DNA of 64,000 bases, from the NCBI RefSeq assembly GCF_001421665.1, contig NZ_LMKV01000030.1, positions 146,618 through 210,617 on the forward strand, given 5' to 3'. Below, piece after piece: positions 15,779 to 25,255 of this stretch (positions are counted from its first letter, which is position 1; every line of letters starts with the position of its first letter). This stretch comes from Sphingobium sp. Leaf26 (GTDB lineage Bacteria; Pseudomonadota; Alphaproteobacteria; Sphingomonadales; Sphingomonadaceae). Below the pieces are notes generated by a model that did no database searches, was not told the origin of the DNA, and saw nothing but the letters and a program-made list of their open reading frames with translations. The translations under genes and the position numbers were made by a program.

Positions 15779-17902
15779 ATGAATGTGAAGTGGATCGCGC
15801 TGGGCGGTGCAGCAGTGATGGCCCTGTGCCACACGGCAGCTTATGCAGCAGATGAGGTGGCTGTTGCCGATACGGATCAGGACAGCATCATCGTCACCGC
15901 CGCCACGACCGGCACCAAGACGGACACGGCACTGGTCGAACTGCCCCAGCCGATCAAGGTCATTACGTCGGAACAATATCTGTCGCAGGGCGCGATCAAC
16001 ATTTCCGACACGGTCAAATATGCCGCCGGCGTGCTGGCCAATCCCTATGGCCGCGACACCCGTGTCGACGGCTTCAATGTCCGCGGTCTCGACGCGCTCC
16101 AGTTCCGCGACGGGATGCGCGACATCTTCAGCTATTATGCCAGCATCACGTCGGACCCCTACAACTTCTCCCGCGTGGAAATCGTGCGCGGCCCGGCATC
16201 CGTACTGTTTGGCCAGGGTTCGATCGGCGGCCTCGTCAACCTGGTCAGCAAGACGCCCGAATTTCGCACCGGCGGCGAGTTCAACCTCGTCTATGGCAGC
16301 TATGATCGCAAGGAAGCGATGGGCGACGTCAACGTCGCTCTGGCCGACAATCTGGCGGTTCGTTTCGTCGGCCGTGTCCGCGATGCCGACACTTATGTGA
16401 AGCATGTCCCTGACGACCGCGTGATGTTCGCCCCGTCGATCCGCTGGCAGCCAACGCCCGACACCGACATCGTGCTGACGGGCCTGTATCAGGAGGATGA
16501 CACTGGTTCGACGTCGCAATTCCTGCCGATCGTCGGTACGTTCAAGCCCAACCTCGCCAATCCATCGGGCCAGCTTGATACATATACATTCGTCGGCAAG
16601 GCTGGTTGGGACCGTTATGATGGCCGCTCGCTACAGGGAGGGGCGACAGTCACCCATAAATTTTCGGATGCCGTCCAACTCAGTCTGAAGGCGCGCTATA
16701 TCGACAGCGACCTAGCCTACAACACGCACTATGCCGACAGCTATACCAACCCGAGCGACCCGTTCCTTCCTTATGCGGCTTACGGCACCTATGGCCGCAC
16801 CATTGGTCTGTCCTCCAGCGCCTCACGCGCCCGGATGAACGTCTTCTCCACCGACAACAACCTGTTGTTCAACTTTAACACCGGCGCGAATATCGAGCAT
16901 AAGCTGCTGGTCGGCATCGACTATAGCTGGAACAAGGTGGCCAAGCAGGACACCTATGGCGCGACGGAGATCATCGATCTCTATGACATAGATTATGATG
17001 CGCTGGTTGCCTATGAACCGACCGGTCCCTTCGTCACCACTTCGCAGAAACAACTGGGTGTCTATGTGCAGGACCAGATTCGCTTCTACGATCGCGTTTC
17101 TGTGGTGCTCGGCGCGCGTCGCGACCGTGTGACAACGTCGGACGGCGCGAAGGACAACGCCACCACCTTCCGCGCCGGCATCATCGGTGAGATCGGTGCG
17201 GGTATCTCGCCCTTCTTCAGCTACACCGAAAGCTTCCTGCCAGTCTCCGGCCGGCTCCAGGGCGTGGGCGGTATCCCCGGCGCACCCTATCGTCCGCAAA
17301 CCGGTACGCAATATGAGGCGGGCGTGAAGTGGCAGCCCGCGCCCGGCACGCTGGTCACAGCTACGGCGTTCAGGATCAAGGAACGCAATCGCGTCCTTTA
17401 TGGCGCCGCCAATTCCACCAGCCAGTCGGGCGAACTCAGCACCAAAGGCTTTGAAATCGAGGCCAGCCACACTCTGCCGGGCAATTTCGAGCTGCTGGTC
17501 AACTACGGCTATTCGAAGCTGAAATCGGAAACCAACACCAGCCTCGACTATATGCCGCGCCACACGGCCTCCATCTGGTCGACCAAGACCTTCGGCCTGC
17601 CGGGTGAAGCGCAACTGCGTCTGGGCGGCGGCGTGGTCTACAGTGGCAAGAGCATATCGACCGGCCTGCTGGATCCCTACGGCATCAGCCCGACGGTCCC
17701 GGACGATCAGCTCTATTCGATCGTCACGCCTGCCCGCACCACCGTGGACGCGCTGGCTGAAATCAACTGGAATAGCTGGCGTTTCGCGCTGAATGCCACC
17801 AACCTGCTCAACAATAAATATTACGCCTCCTGCCTGGCGCGCGGCGACTGTTTCGTCGGCGCGCCGCGCAACGTGATGGGCACGGTCGGTTTCCGTTTCT
17901 GA
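15779..17902 (+). CDS. TonB-dependent siderophore receptor
   Basis: Outer-membrane gated channel of 707 residues. The start at 15779 (MNVKWIALGG) opens a signal peptide ending in AYAA. A TonB-box-like segment (DSIIVTA) precedes the plug domain, whose RVDGFNVRGLDALQFRDGMR, VEIVRGPASVLFGQGSIGGLVNLVSK motifs mark the FpvA/FhuE siderophore subfamily. Alternating beta strands follow to the terminal aromatic residue (GTVGFRF). It is followed after 22 nt by a DUF4198 gene. The ligand is not predictable; a ferric siderophore is the default, and no clear Fur box was recognised upstream. Confidence 0.93.
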   Translation: MNVKWIALGGAAVMALCHTAAYAADEVAVADTDQDSIIVTAATTGTKTDTALVELPQPIKVITSEQYLSQGAINISDTVKYAAGVLANPYGRDTRVDGFNVRGLDALQFRDGMRDIFSYYASITSDPYNFSRVEIVRGPASVLFGQGSIGGLVNLVSKTPEFRTGGEFNLVYGSYDRKEAMGDVNVALADNLAVRFVGRVRDADTYVKHVPDDRVMFAPSIRWQPTPDTDIVLTGLYQEDDTGSTSQFLPIVGTFKPNLANPSGQLDTYTFVGKAGWDRYDGRSLQGGATVTHKFSDAVQLSLKARYIDSDLAYNTHYADSYTNPSDPFLPYAAYGTYGRTIGLSSSASRARMNVFSTDNNLLFNFNTGANIEHKLLVGIDYSWNKVAKQDTYGATEIIDLYDIDYDALVAYEPTGPFVTTSQKQLGVYVQDQIRFYDRVSVVLGARRDRVTTSDGAKDNATTFRAGIIGEIGAGISPFFSYTESFLPVSGRLQGVGGIPGAPYRPQTGTQYEAGVKWQPAPGTLVTATAFRIKERNRVLYGAANSTSQSGELSTKGFEIEASHTLPGNFELLVNYGYSKLKSETNTSLDYMPRHTASIWSTKTFGLPGEAQLRLGGGVVYSGKSISTGLLDPYGISPTVPDDQLYSIVTPARTTVDALAEINWNSWRFALNATNLLNNKYYASCLARGDCFVGAPRNVMGTVGFRF

Positions 17903-17924
17903 CGGCGATAATAGGAGAGTGAAG

Positions 17925-18557
17925 ATGAAGACATTGTCCATGGCCCTGCTGGCGCTGGCCGGCCTGACCTCCGCCGCGCAGGCGCATGAAGTCTGGGTGG
18001 AGCGCGACGGGACCGGCCCGGCGCGCATCTATCTGGGTGAACCGGCCCAAGTCCTGCCCGAAGGCGGCGATCCCGAGTTCGAGAAGCTGAAAGCGCCCAG
18101 GCTGGTGCCCGCGTCCCAGGCGGCCCAGACCCGCAAGGCCGGCTATATCGAGGTCGCGGTGCCCGCAGGTGACGTGCGCCTGATCGACGACAGCGTGTTC
18201 GCGCCCTGGGGTGAGGACGGCAAGAAGGAGGGCGTGATCTATTATGCCCGTGCCGGCCGTACCGAAGCCAAGGCGGGACTGCCGCTGGAAATCGTGCCGA
18301 CCACCGCCCATGCAGACAGCTTCACGCTGGTGCGCGACGGCAAGCCGGTGCCGGCTGCCAAGCTGACCGTCATTTCGCCCGACAAATGGACGAAGGAACT
18401 GGTCACCGATGCGCAGGGCCGGGTGACGCTGCCGCTCAAGGCAAAGGGCCGTTTCATCGTCACCGGCACACAGGAGGAAAAGGGCGACCTGACCCTTGCC
18501 AACCAGAAGGTCGCGACCCTCTATCATATCGCGACGCTGACCTTCGTGAACGACTGA
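17925..18557 (+). CDS. DUF4198 periplasmic protein
   Basis: A 210-residue exported protein (signal peptide ending in SAAQAHE) with the DUF4198 beta-sandwich pattern; a His close to the mature N-terminus (AHEVWVE) is typical of this family. DUF4198 resembles NikM-like metal-uptake accessory domains and is often found with TonB receptors. The start at 17925 is favoured by AGGAG seven bases upstream; an in-frame GTG at 17919 overlaps that site. Its position between two TonB receptors suggests it hands over or senses the imported metal complex. This role is inference. Confidence 0.85.
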   Translation: MKTLSMALLALAGLTSAAQAHEVWVERDGTGPARIYLGEPAQVLPEGGDPEFEKLKAPRLVPASQAAQTRKAGYIEVAVPAGDVRLIDDSVFAPWGEDGKKEGVIYYARAGRTEAKAGLPLEIVPTTAHADSFTLVRDGKPVPAAKLTVISPDKWTKELVTDAQGRVTLPLKAKGRFIVTGTQEEKGDLTLANQKVATLYHIATLTFVND

Positions 18558-18564
18558 TCGAAAA

Positions 18565-18593
18565 AGCCGGGGAGGCGGCCGCTCTCCCCGGCT
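18565..18593 (+). terminator. 10-bp hairpin after DUF4198 gene
   Basis: Perfect arms AGCCGGGGAG/CTCCCCGGCT with a nine-base loop, eight bases after the stop. The U-run is present only on the minus strand (GGCTTTTTC), so on the plus strand it is a hairpin without a T-tail. Confidence 0.5.
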
Positions 18594-18712
18594 CCATTAT
18601 GACAGGCCTGTCACGCGACTGACTTCGCCCTGTCAACCATCCCACATTGCACTGCAACATCGCGCAGCTAGGCCGCCCCCCGACCAAGGGTCCAAAGGGG
18701 GATTATAAGTCC

Positions 18713-21031
18713 ATGCGTATTACCACCGCTCTGATGATGGCCTCGACCGCCATCATAGCCATGCCCGCCTTCGCGCAGGATGTCGCACCTGTCGATGCCG
18801 CCGCTGCCGATGCCGGCGCGGAGATCATCGTCTTCGGCCGGGGTGAAACCCGCCAGGTGCAGGAAATCACCAACAAAGACATCATCACGCTGACGCCCGG
18901 CACCAATGCGCTCAAAGCCATCGAGAAGTTGCCCAGCGTCAATTTCCAGTCATCCGACCCGTTCGGCAATTATGAATGGTCGCAGCGCGTCACCATCCGC
19001 AGCTTCAACCAGAACCAGCTTGGCTTCACCTTCGACGGCATCCCGCTGGGCGACATGAGCTATGGCAACCATAATGGCCTGCACATCACCCGCGCCATCA
19101 GCAGCGAAAATATCGGCAGCGTGCGCGTGTCGCAGGGCGCCGGCTCGCTCGGCACCCAGTCGACCGGCAATCTGGGCGGCACGGTGGAAACCTTCTCCGC
19201 CGACCCGGCCGACTATCTGAGCGGCGGCACATATGGTGCGCAGGGCAACCTGACCTATGGCAGCGACGAAACCTGGCGCGCTTTCGGCCGGATCGCCCTA
19301 GGCACGAAGGACGGCATTCGCGGCTTCCTGTCCTACGGCTATGGCGCCACCGACAAGTGGAAGGGTCAGGGGACGCAGGACCAGCATATGGGCAATGCCA
19401 AGGTCGTGATCCCGGTCGGGGAAGCGAAGATCGACGGCTGGCTCAGCTATTCGGACCGCCGCGAGCAGGATTATCAGGACATGTCGATGGGCATGATCCG
19501 CCGTCTCGGCTGGAAGTGGGACAACACTTACCCGGACTATGCCCGCGCGATCGACTATGCCGACCGCCTGAACGATGTCGACCGGATCAGCAACACGGGC
19601 GGATCGCCCTTCCCCGATGGCCTCTACGATTATAGCGGCGCGTCGGTCGCTGGCGGTCAAGTCTATCCGGGCAACGTCACCAGCGCCGACGACGCCTATT
19701 ATGACGCGGCGGGCCTGCGCAAGGACTGGCTTGGGTCGGTCGGCCTGACGACGCCGCTGGGCGAAAACGCCAATGTCAGGATCAAGGGCTATTACCACAA
19801 TAACAGCGGCATGGGTCTTTGGGCGACGCCCTACACCGCAAGCCCCAATGGCGTGCCCATGTCGATCCGTACTACCGAATATGACATGGACCGCATCGGC
19901 GTGTTCGGCAGCGTCGATTACACGATCGGCATCCAGACGCTCAGCGCCGGCGCCTGGTACGAAAATAACAAATTCCATCAGGCCCGCCGCTTCTACGCCT
20001 TCGCCAGCCGCACCGCGCCGGGCCTGAGCTTCCGCGACTATCCCAAGAACCCGTTCGCGACCCAGTGGGAGTTCGATTTCACCACCGACACCGTCCAATA
20101 TCATGTGCAGGACAAGATCGACCTGGGCACCGTGACGATCAACCTGGGGTGGAAGGGCTTCAGCGTCACCAACAAGGCGGACGCGATCGTTCAGGCGACC
20201 TTCCCCGAAGGCAAGATCAAGGCGCAGGACTGGTTCCAACCCCATGCCGGTTTCGCGGTGGAACTGAACCCGGAAATGGAAGTGTTCGGCGGCTTCACGC
20301 AGGTGACCCGCGCCTTCGCGTCGGCCACCACCACCGGTCCCTTCTCGACCAACCAGGCCGGCTTCGACCAGATCAGGGATGATCTGAAGCCGGAATCCTC
20401 GGACACTTATGAACTGGGCCTGCGCTACCATAACCCGGTCTTCAACGGCACGCTGGGCGCCTATCTGGTCAACTTCCGCAATCGCCTGCTGGCGGTTCAG
20501 GTCGGCAGCCCGATCCAGGGCCTCGCTTCCGCCTTGCAGAATGTCGGTGGTGTGCGCGCGCTCGGCTTCGAAGCGGCCGGTGACCTGAAACTGGGTCAGG
20601 GCTTCGGCATATACGCCAGCTACAGCTACACCGATGCCACCTATCGCGACGATGTGCTCAACAGCTCTGACGGCACGCTGGTCGCCGCGATCAAGGGTAA
20701 GACGGTCGTGGACAGCCCCAAGCATATGCTGCGCGGCGAGTTGAACTATGATCAGGGTCCACTCTTCGCCCGCATCGGCGCCAACTATATGACGAAGCGC
20801 TTCTACAGCTACACCAACGATGTGTCGGTCCCCGGCCGCGTGATCGTGGACGCCTCGATCGGCTATCGCTTCACTGACAAGATCGAGGTGCAATTGAACG
20901 CGACCAACCTGTTCGACAAAAAATATGTCAGCACGATCGGTTCGGGCGGCTTCGGCAACAGCGGCGACGCACAGACGCTGCTGATCGGCGCGCCGCAGCA
21001 GTTCTTCGCCACGCTGAAGGCCGGCTTCTAA
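18713..21031 (+). CDS. TonB-dependent receptor
   Basis: Outer-membrane receptor of 772 residues. The start at 18713 (MRITTALMMAS) gives a signal peptide ending in AFAQD; the open frame continues upstream without one. The plug domain (about 45-165) has ALKAIEKLPSVNFQSSDPFG, TIRSFNQNQLGFTFDGIPLG and ARGSLG-like GAGSLGTQSTGNLGG elements. The barrel ends ATLKAGF. It lies downstream of the siderophore receptor and DUF4198 gene in the same direction but behind a hairpin, so it may have its own promoter. The substrate is unknown. Confidence 0.9.
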   Translation: MRITTALMMASTAIIAMPAFAQDVAPVDAAAADAGAEIIVFGRGETRQVQEITNKDIITLTPGTNALKAIEKLPSVNFQSSDPFGNYEWSQRVTIRSFNQNQLGFTFDGIPLGDMSYGNHNGLHITRAISSENIGSVRVSQGAGSLGTQSTGNLGGTVETFSADPADYLSGGTYGAQGNLTYGSDETWRAFGRIALGTKDGIRGFLSYGYGATDKWKGQGTQDQHMGNAKVVIPVGEAKIDGWLSYSDRREQDYQDMSMGMIRRLGWKWDNTYPDYARAIDYADRLNDVDRISNTGGSPFPDGLYDYSGASVAGGQVYPGNVTSADDAYYDAAGLRKDWLGSVGLTTPLGENANVRIKGYYHNNSGMGLWATPYTASPNGVPMSIRTTEYDMDRIGVFGSVDYTIGIQTLSAGAWYENNKFHQARRFYAFASRTAPGLSFRDYPKNPFATQWEFDFTTDTVQYHVQDKIDLGTVTINLGWKGFSVTNKADAIVQATFPEGKIKAQDWFQPHAGFAVELNPEMEVFGGFTQVTRAFASATTTGPFSTNQAGFDQIRDDLKPESSDTYELGLRYHNPVFNGTLGAYLVNFRNRLLAVQVGSPIQGLASALQNVGGVRALGFEAAGDLKLGQGFGIYASYSYTDATYRDDVLNSSDGTLVAAIKGKTVVDSPKHMLRGELNYDQGPLFARIGANYMTKRFYSYTNDVSVPGRVIVDASIGYRFTDKIEVQLNATNLFDKKYVSTIGSGGFGNSGDAQTLLIGAPQQFFATLKAGF

Positions 21032-21157
21032 ACCTGTAACGACGGACGGTTCGGTCACAAATGCGTGACCGAACCGTCATCATTCTGACCGACCACGGTT
21101 ATCCCGCTGCAACGCCAATGTAGGCGCCGTGTCACGCGCGGCCTGTAATCCGGCGAC

Positions 21158-22189
21158 ATGATCGCGACACATCCCCGCCAGATCCGCATCCCCGCCGCCG
21201 ACAAGGCGCGCCTGCGCATCATCTTCCTTGCCAAGCATGCCTGTGCGGACGGCCGGCCGGACGCGCAGGATGGCAATCATGCCATCTACCATCATGAAAT
21301 GCGCACGACGCTGGAGGCGATCGGCCTCAATGTCGATGTCGCCAACAGCTATGAGGCGCTCTACGATCGGCCCGATGCCGACTTCGTCATCACCCTGCTC
21401 AATCGCGGGGGCTTCCAGAATAGCGAAATGCTGGCGCCGTTGCTGCTCAGCCGGCGCGACATGCCCTATCTGGGTGCCAGTCCGATCGTCCGTGGCCTGT
21501 CTGACGACAAATATCTCAGCAAGATGATCGCCCGCGCGCGCGGCGTGCCGACCATGGCGGCGCAACTCTTCCGGCGCGGTGGCCTGTTTGAGTCGCCCGC
21601 GTTCGCGGCGGACCGTCTGGTGGTCAAGCCCAACGCCTCCTCGGCTTCCTGGGGCGTCAAGATGGTCGACACATGGGCGGAGGCCCGCGACCATGCGGAC
21701 GGCCTGTTCGCGCTGGGCCACGACGTGCTGGTGGAACAATGGGCGCCGCTGCTCGACGTGGCGGTGCCGGTGGTCGGCGGTAGCGGCGGCCAGCCCTGGA
21801 TCTTGCCGCCGATGATGTATGTCCCTGCCGATCCGCATCGCGAGCGCAGCTATGAAGAAAAGCGCGGCCTGATCGACGCGGGCGACGATCCGCTGATCCT
21901 TGTCGAGGATGCCGACCTGCGCAGCCGGCTGGAAGCGATGACCGCCGCGCTGCTGCCCGAACTCTGGCCGTTCGACTATGGCCGCTTCGAGTTCCGTTAT
22001 GACCCCGTCTCCGGGCAAGTGCTGTTCATGGAAGTGAACCTGTCCTGCAACCTCTGGTCGAAGAAGACGATCTCGCGCTCCGCTGCCTCGATCGGCGTCG
22101 ACCATGCCGCTTTGGTCGAAACCATCGTCGGGCATAGCCTGGCGAGGCAGGGGCTGCTGGACGAGGCGATCGTGCAGGTGGCGGCATGA
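21158..22189 (+). CDS. ATP-grasp ligase resembling D-Ala-D-Ala ligase
   Basis: A 343-residue ATP-grasp enzyme, which would activate a carboxylate as acyl-phosphate and join it to an amine. Recognisable parts are the central LSDDKYLSKMIARARGVPT (entry to the ATP-grasp core), RLVVKPNASSASWGVKMV (ATP-binding Lys and glycine loop), DVLVEQWAPLLDVAVPVVG, and the metal-binding FMEVNLSCNLWSKKTISRSA end, where Ddl has EINTxPG. It is soluble. It is the first gene of a five-gene operon; its stop overlaps the next start by four bases (ATGA). It is not the housekeeping Ddl: the omega-loop and the ENxxPG motif diverge. The substrate is unknown. Confidence 0.8.
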   Translation: MIATHPRQIRIPAADKARLRIIFLAKHACADGRPDAQDGNHAIYHHEMRTTLEAIGLNVDVANSYEALYDRPDADFVITLLNRGGFQNSEMLAPLLLSRRDMPYLGASPIVRGLSDDKYLSKMIARARGVPTMAAQLFRRGGLFESPAFAADRLVVKPNASSASWGVKMVDTWAEARDHADGLFALGHDVLVEQWAPLLDVAVPVVGGSGGQPWILPPMMYVPADPHRERSYEEKRGLIDAGDDPLILVEDADLRSRLEAMTAALLPELWPFDYGRFEFRYDPVSGQVLFMEVNLSCNLWSKKTISRSAASIGVDHAALVETIVGHSLARQGLLDEAIVQVAA

Positions 22190-22995
22190 TCGGCAGAACC
22201 ACGGCAATCCTGCTCGCCGGGCGCCGCGACGGTGCGACCGATCCGCTGGCGCGGGCCCATGGCGTCAGCCACAAATGCCTCGTGCCAATCGCCGGCCAGC
22301 CGATGCTGCTCCATGTGATCGAGGCTTTGGTCGCCAATCGCCGCATCGGCAATGTCCGTGTGGTGATCGAAGACCCCGCGCTGCTGGCGACCATCCCGGC
22401 GCTGCGCGGGCTGCTCCACAATGGCCGGCTCGTCGGCGTGGCGGCCCAGCCCAATCTCGTGGACAGCGTGCTGGCGGGCGCGGAGGGCGCGAGCTTCCCG
22501 TTGCTCATCACCACCGCCGACAATGTAATGCTGACCCATGAGGCGATCGACGAGATGCTGGACGGCTGCACCGCGCAAGGCGCAGACGCCGCCGTGGCCT
22601 TCACGCGCCGCGCCTCCGTCCTGGCGGCCCATCCCGAAGGGCAGCGTAAATTCTACACCTTCGCCGACGACGGCTATTCCAATTGCAACAGCTACTGGCT
22701 GCGCGATCGCTCGGCGTTGAAAGCGGCAGAAAGCTTCCGCTCTGGTGGGCAGTTCGTGAAGCATCCCGGTCGCATCATCGGCGCCTTCGGCCTGCTGAAC
22801 CTCATCCGCTTCCGCTTCGGCATCGGCACGCTGGATCAGGCCTTTGCGCGCTTCTCGCGCCGCTTCCGCATGACGATCAGCCCGGTGATCCTGACCGACG
22901 GCGCCGTGGCGATCGACGTTGACAATGAACGGTCGCATGGCGTCGCCACGACCTTGCTCGACCAGCGCATGTCTCTGGCGCAGGCGGCGGAGTAA
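22186..22995 (+). CDS. NTP-transferase (MobA/GlmU-like nucleotidyltransferase)
   Basis: A 269-residue GT-A fold nucleotidyltransferase. It starts TTAILLAGRRDG, a variant of the LAGGxGTR loop; HKCLVPIAGQPMLLHVIEAL carries the conserved Lys and the QPML segment; LLITTADNVMLT replaces the usual D-x-D/TAD metal motif. It would activate a sugar or small phosphorylated molecule as an NDP/CMP conjugate. It lies between two ATP-grasp genes, overlapping the first by four bases. Similar enzymes supply MobA, IspD and sugar-nucleotide pathways, but the context here points to a surface or secondary-metabolite sugar. Confidence 0.8.
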   Translation: MIGRTTAILLAGRRDGATDPLARAHGVSHKCLVPIAGQPMLLHVIEALVANRRIGNVRVVIEDPALLATIPALRGLLHNGRLVGVAAQPNLVDSVLAGAEGASFPLLITTADNVMLTHEAIDEMLDGCTAQGADAAVAFTRRASVLAAHPEGQRKFYTFADDGYSNCNSYWLRDRSALKAAESFRSGGQFVKHPGRIIGAFGLLNLIRFRFGIGTLDQAFARFSRRFRMTISPVILTDGAVAIDVDNERSHGVATTLLDQRMSLAQAAE

Positions 22996-23000
22996 CATCC

Positions 23001-24086
23001 TTGCTGACCGTGCGTACGCTGCCGTTGCGGGACCGGGGCGGCAATGCGCTGCTGCGCGCCTATCATGCCGGGCTGATCCGGCGCTGGACGCCGGCGCAGC
23101 GCCTCGCCGGGCACCTGCTCGCTGCATTGGGGCGGGGCGGCTGGACCCCGGCCGAGCGTCTGTATCTGGGCGATGCGGTGCGCGAACAGGGGCTGAGCAT
23201 GCGCGATCGCAAGGGGCTGCACCGGCTGCTCAACCCCGCCGCCTTCCCGCTCGCGGCCAACCCGCTGAAGAACAAGCAATTGTTCGCGCAGGCAGCAGCG
23301 GGCCTGCCGCTGCCCGACGCCTGCGACCCCGACCGGCAGGATCTGGACCTGTGGCTGAGCGGACAGGAGGATATCATCGCCAAGCCCAGCTACCGGTCGA
23401 AAGGACAGGGGGTCGAGCGCTTCGTCCGCGACGGCAATGGTTGGCGCGGCGGCGATCGGGTGATGGACGCCGCCCGGCTCGCCGCGCATCTGCGCCGCGC
23501 CTGGCGGCAGGGCGGGGTGATCCAGCAACGGCTGCCGACCCATGAAGCTCTGGCCGCCATGTCGCCGGGCGCGCTGCCGACATTGCGCATCGTCACCTGC
23601 CTGAACGAACAGGGTGCGCCGGAAATCTGCGACATGGCGCTGCGCCTGTCGGCCGGCGGGCCGCGCCCGGTGGATAATTTCAACGCCGGCAATCTGGTGC
23701 TGGCGGTCGATGGCGCGGGACGCTGCGGCCCGGCCTGGCGCAGTGGCGGCAAGCGGCCGCCCTCCCGCCACAGCCGCCACCCATCCACCGGCGCCGCGAT
23801 CGAAGGCGCGCTGCTGCCCGATCATGCGGCCGCGCAGGCGCTGGCGATCCGCGCGCACGAACGGTTCCGTGAAGGCTTCACCCTGATCGGCTGGGACATC
23901 GGCCTGACCGCGCAGGGACCGGTGCTGATAGAGGGCAACTGGAACCCCGGCACCGACATTCTCCAACTGGTGAACGACCGGGGGCTGGCGGACAGTCGGC
24001 TGGGCATTCTCTACAGCCATGCGCTTGCGCGGCTGACAAGCGCCGACTGGCGTGGCGCACGGGTGGTGCAGCGGGACCGGCGATGA
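23001..24086 (+). CDS. Sugar-transfer-associated ATP-grasp protein
   Basis: A 361-residue protein of the ATP-grasp type often found beside glycosyltransferases (Pfam ATPgrasp_ST). The first ~90 residues are basic and helical; the ATP-grasp core runs from about KNKQLFAQAAAGLPLPDA through IIAKPSYRSKGQGVERF to the diagnostic end GWDIGLTAQGPVLIEGNWNPGTD, where Asp, Glu and Asn bind the metals. An Arg in PTLRIVTCL is conserved in the family. It starts with TTG at 23001 (GTG at 23010 possible), preceded by GGCGGAG. It is predicted to add an amino acid or similar carboxylate to a sugar-linked acceptor. The stop overlaps the GT4 start by four bases. Confidence 0.8.
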   Translation: MLTVRTLPLRDRGGNALLRAYHAGLIRRWTPAQRLAGHLLAALGRGGWTPAERLYLGDAVREQGLSMRDRKGLHRLLNPAAFPLAANPLKNKQLFAQAAAGLPLPDACDPDRQDLDLWLSGQEDIIAKPSYRSKGQGVERFVRDGNGWRGGDRVMDAARLAAHLRRAWRQGGVIQQRLPTHEALAAMSPGALPTLRIVTCLNEQGAPEICDMALRLSAGGPRPVDNFNAGNLVLAVDGAGRCGPAWRSGGKRPPSRHSRHPSTGAAIEGALLPDHAAAQALAIRAHERFREGFTLIGWDIGLTAQGPVLIEGNWNPGTDILQLVNDRGLADSRLGILYSHALARLTSADWRGARVVQRDRR

Positions 24087-25255
24087 AGGTCGCCCTTTAC
24101 GTCCATGCGCTGGCGCCGACCGGGGTCGTCCGCAACGTTCGCCTGCTCGCCGCCGATTTCCGGGCGCGGGGCCATGGCGTGGAACTGCTCACTGCGCTGC
24201 CGGGCGGCGAAGGGGTGGCGGGCGTGCCGCATCATGCGATGCTGCCCGGCAAGGGCGGGTCGCGCCTGCTCCAGAAATGGCGCGCCATGCCCCTTCTGCG
24301 CGCCCATCTGTGCGGGCATCGGCCCGACCTGCTGATCTCCGCCGGCAATCACGGCCATCTGACTGCCCTGCTGGGCAGTCGCATGCTGCCAGGCCTGCAT
24401 CGTGTCTACCGCATCAGCAACGACCTGCGCCGTGCCGCGCCCGGCACGCCCAAAAACATGATCCGCGCGTTCGGCCGTGCTCTGGTCGCCCGGCTGCTGG
24501 CGGCGGATGCCGATCGGCTGGTGCTCGTCTCGCCGACGCTGGCGCGCGACACGCCCACCCTCGGTCGCGCGCTGGCGGAAGGCCGGGCCATCGTCATTGA
24601 GAATGCGATCGATCCCGCCATCGCCCGCGCGCGCGCCATCGGGCCATCCCCCCATGGCTGCTTCGACGATGATGTACCGGTGGTGGTAGCCATCGGCCGC
24701 CTCGCGCCACAGAAGAATTTCGGCACCCTGCTTACCGCCTTCGCGCAACTGCGGCAGGGCGGAACCGCTGCCCGCCTCATCATATTGGGCGAGAGCCGCG
24801 ATGACGCCCGACGGGTGTTGCGGGCACAGGCAGATATGCTCGGCATCAGGAGCGACCTGCTGCTGCCCGGCACGGTCGACAATGTCTTTCCCTGGCTTGC
24901 CCGCGCCGCCGCCTTCATCCTGCCCAGTTGGTGGGAAGGATCGGCGAATGTCCTGCTGGAGGGGATGGCGCTCAACATACCGATTGTCGCCTCGCACAGC
25001 GCTGGCAACGCGGCATCGGTGCTGGACGGGGGGCGGCACGGCCTGCTGGTCGATCCGGCGGATCCAACCGCGATGGCGCAGGCGCTGCGGCGCCAGATCG
25101 ATCCGGCCACTGCTCTGCATCCCGGTGACAGGATCGCGGCCTATGGGCTGGACGCGATGTTCGCCCGATGGGCCGCACTGCTGGGCGACATCGTCCCGCA
25201 TTGCTCCCGCCCGTCGGACAGGCTAATTGCTGCCCTCACGCATGAGCACCGATAG
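24083..25255 (+). CDS. Glycosyltransferase family 4
   Basis: Retaining glycosyltransferase of 390 residues with GT-B fold. The N-terminal domain starts MKVALYVHALAPTGVVRNV; the donor-binding domain has VVVAIGRLAPQKNFGTLL, LIILGESRDD, and the E-x7-E type motif SWWEGSANVLLEGMALNIPIVAS. It transfers a sugar from a nucleotide donor on the cytoplasmic face. The gene overlaps its neighbours on both sides (4 and 14 bases), so it is firmly part of the operon with the two ATP-grasp enzymes. The acceptor is unknown. Confidence 0.92.
   Translation: MKVALYVHALAPTGVVRNVRLLAADFRARGHGVELLTALPGGEGVAGVPHHAMLPGKGGSRLLQKWRAMPLLRAHLCGHRPDLLISAGNHGHLTALLGSRMLPGLHRVYRISNDLRRAAPGTPKNMIRAFGRALVARLLAADADRLVLVSPTLARDTPTLGRALAEGRAIVIENAIDPAIARARAIGPSPHGCFDDDVPVVVAIGRLAPQKNFGTLLTAFAQLRQGGTAARLIILGESRDDARRVLRAQADMLGIRSDLLLPGTVDNVFPWLARAAAFILPSWWEGSANVLLEGMALNIPIVASHSAGNAASVLDGGRHGLLVDPADPTAMAQALRRQIDPATALHPGDRIAAYGLDAMFARWAALLGDIVPHCSRPSDRLIAALTHEHR

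Noticed and set aside
16823..18028. 401-codon minus-strand frame opposite the siderophore receptor
   Set aside because: Shadow of a strong TonB-receptor frame; it has no family features.
19298..21058. 586-codon minus-strand frame opposite the second TonB receptor
   Set aside because: The plus frame is a complete receptor with signal peptide and barrel end; the antisense frame has no domain, start signal or ribosome site.
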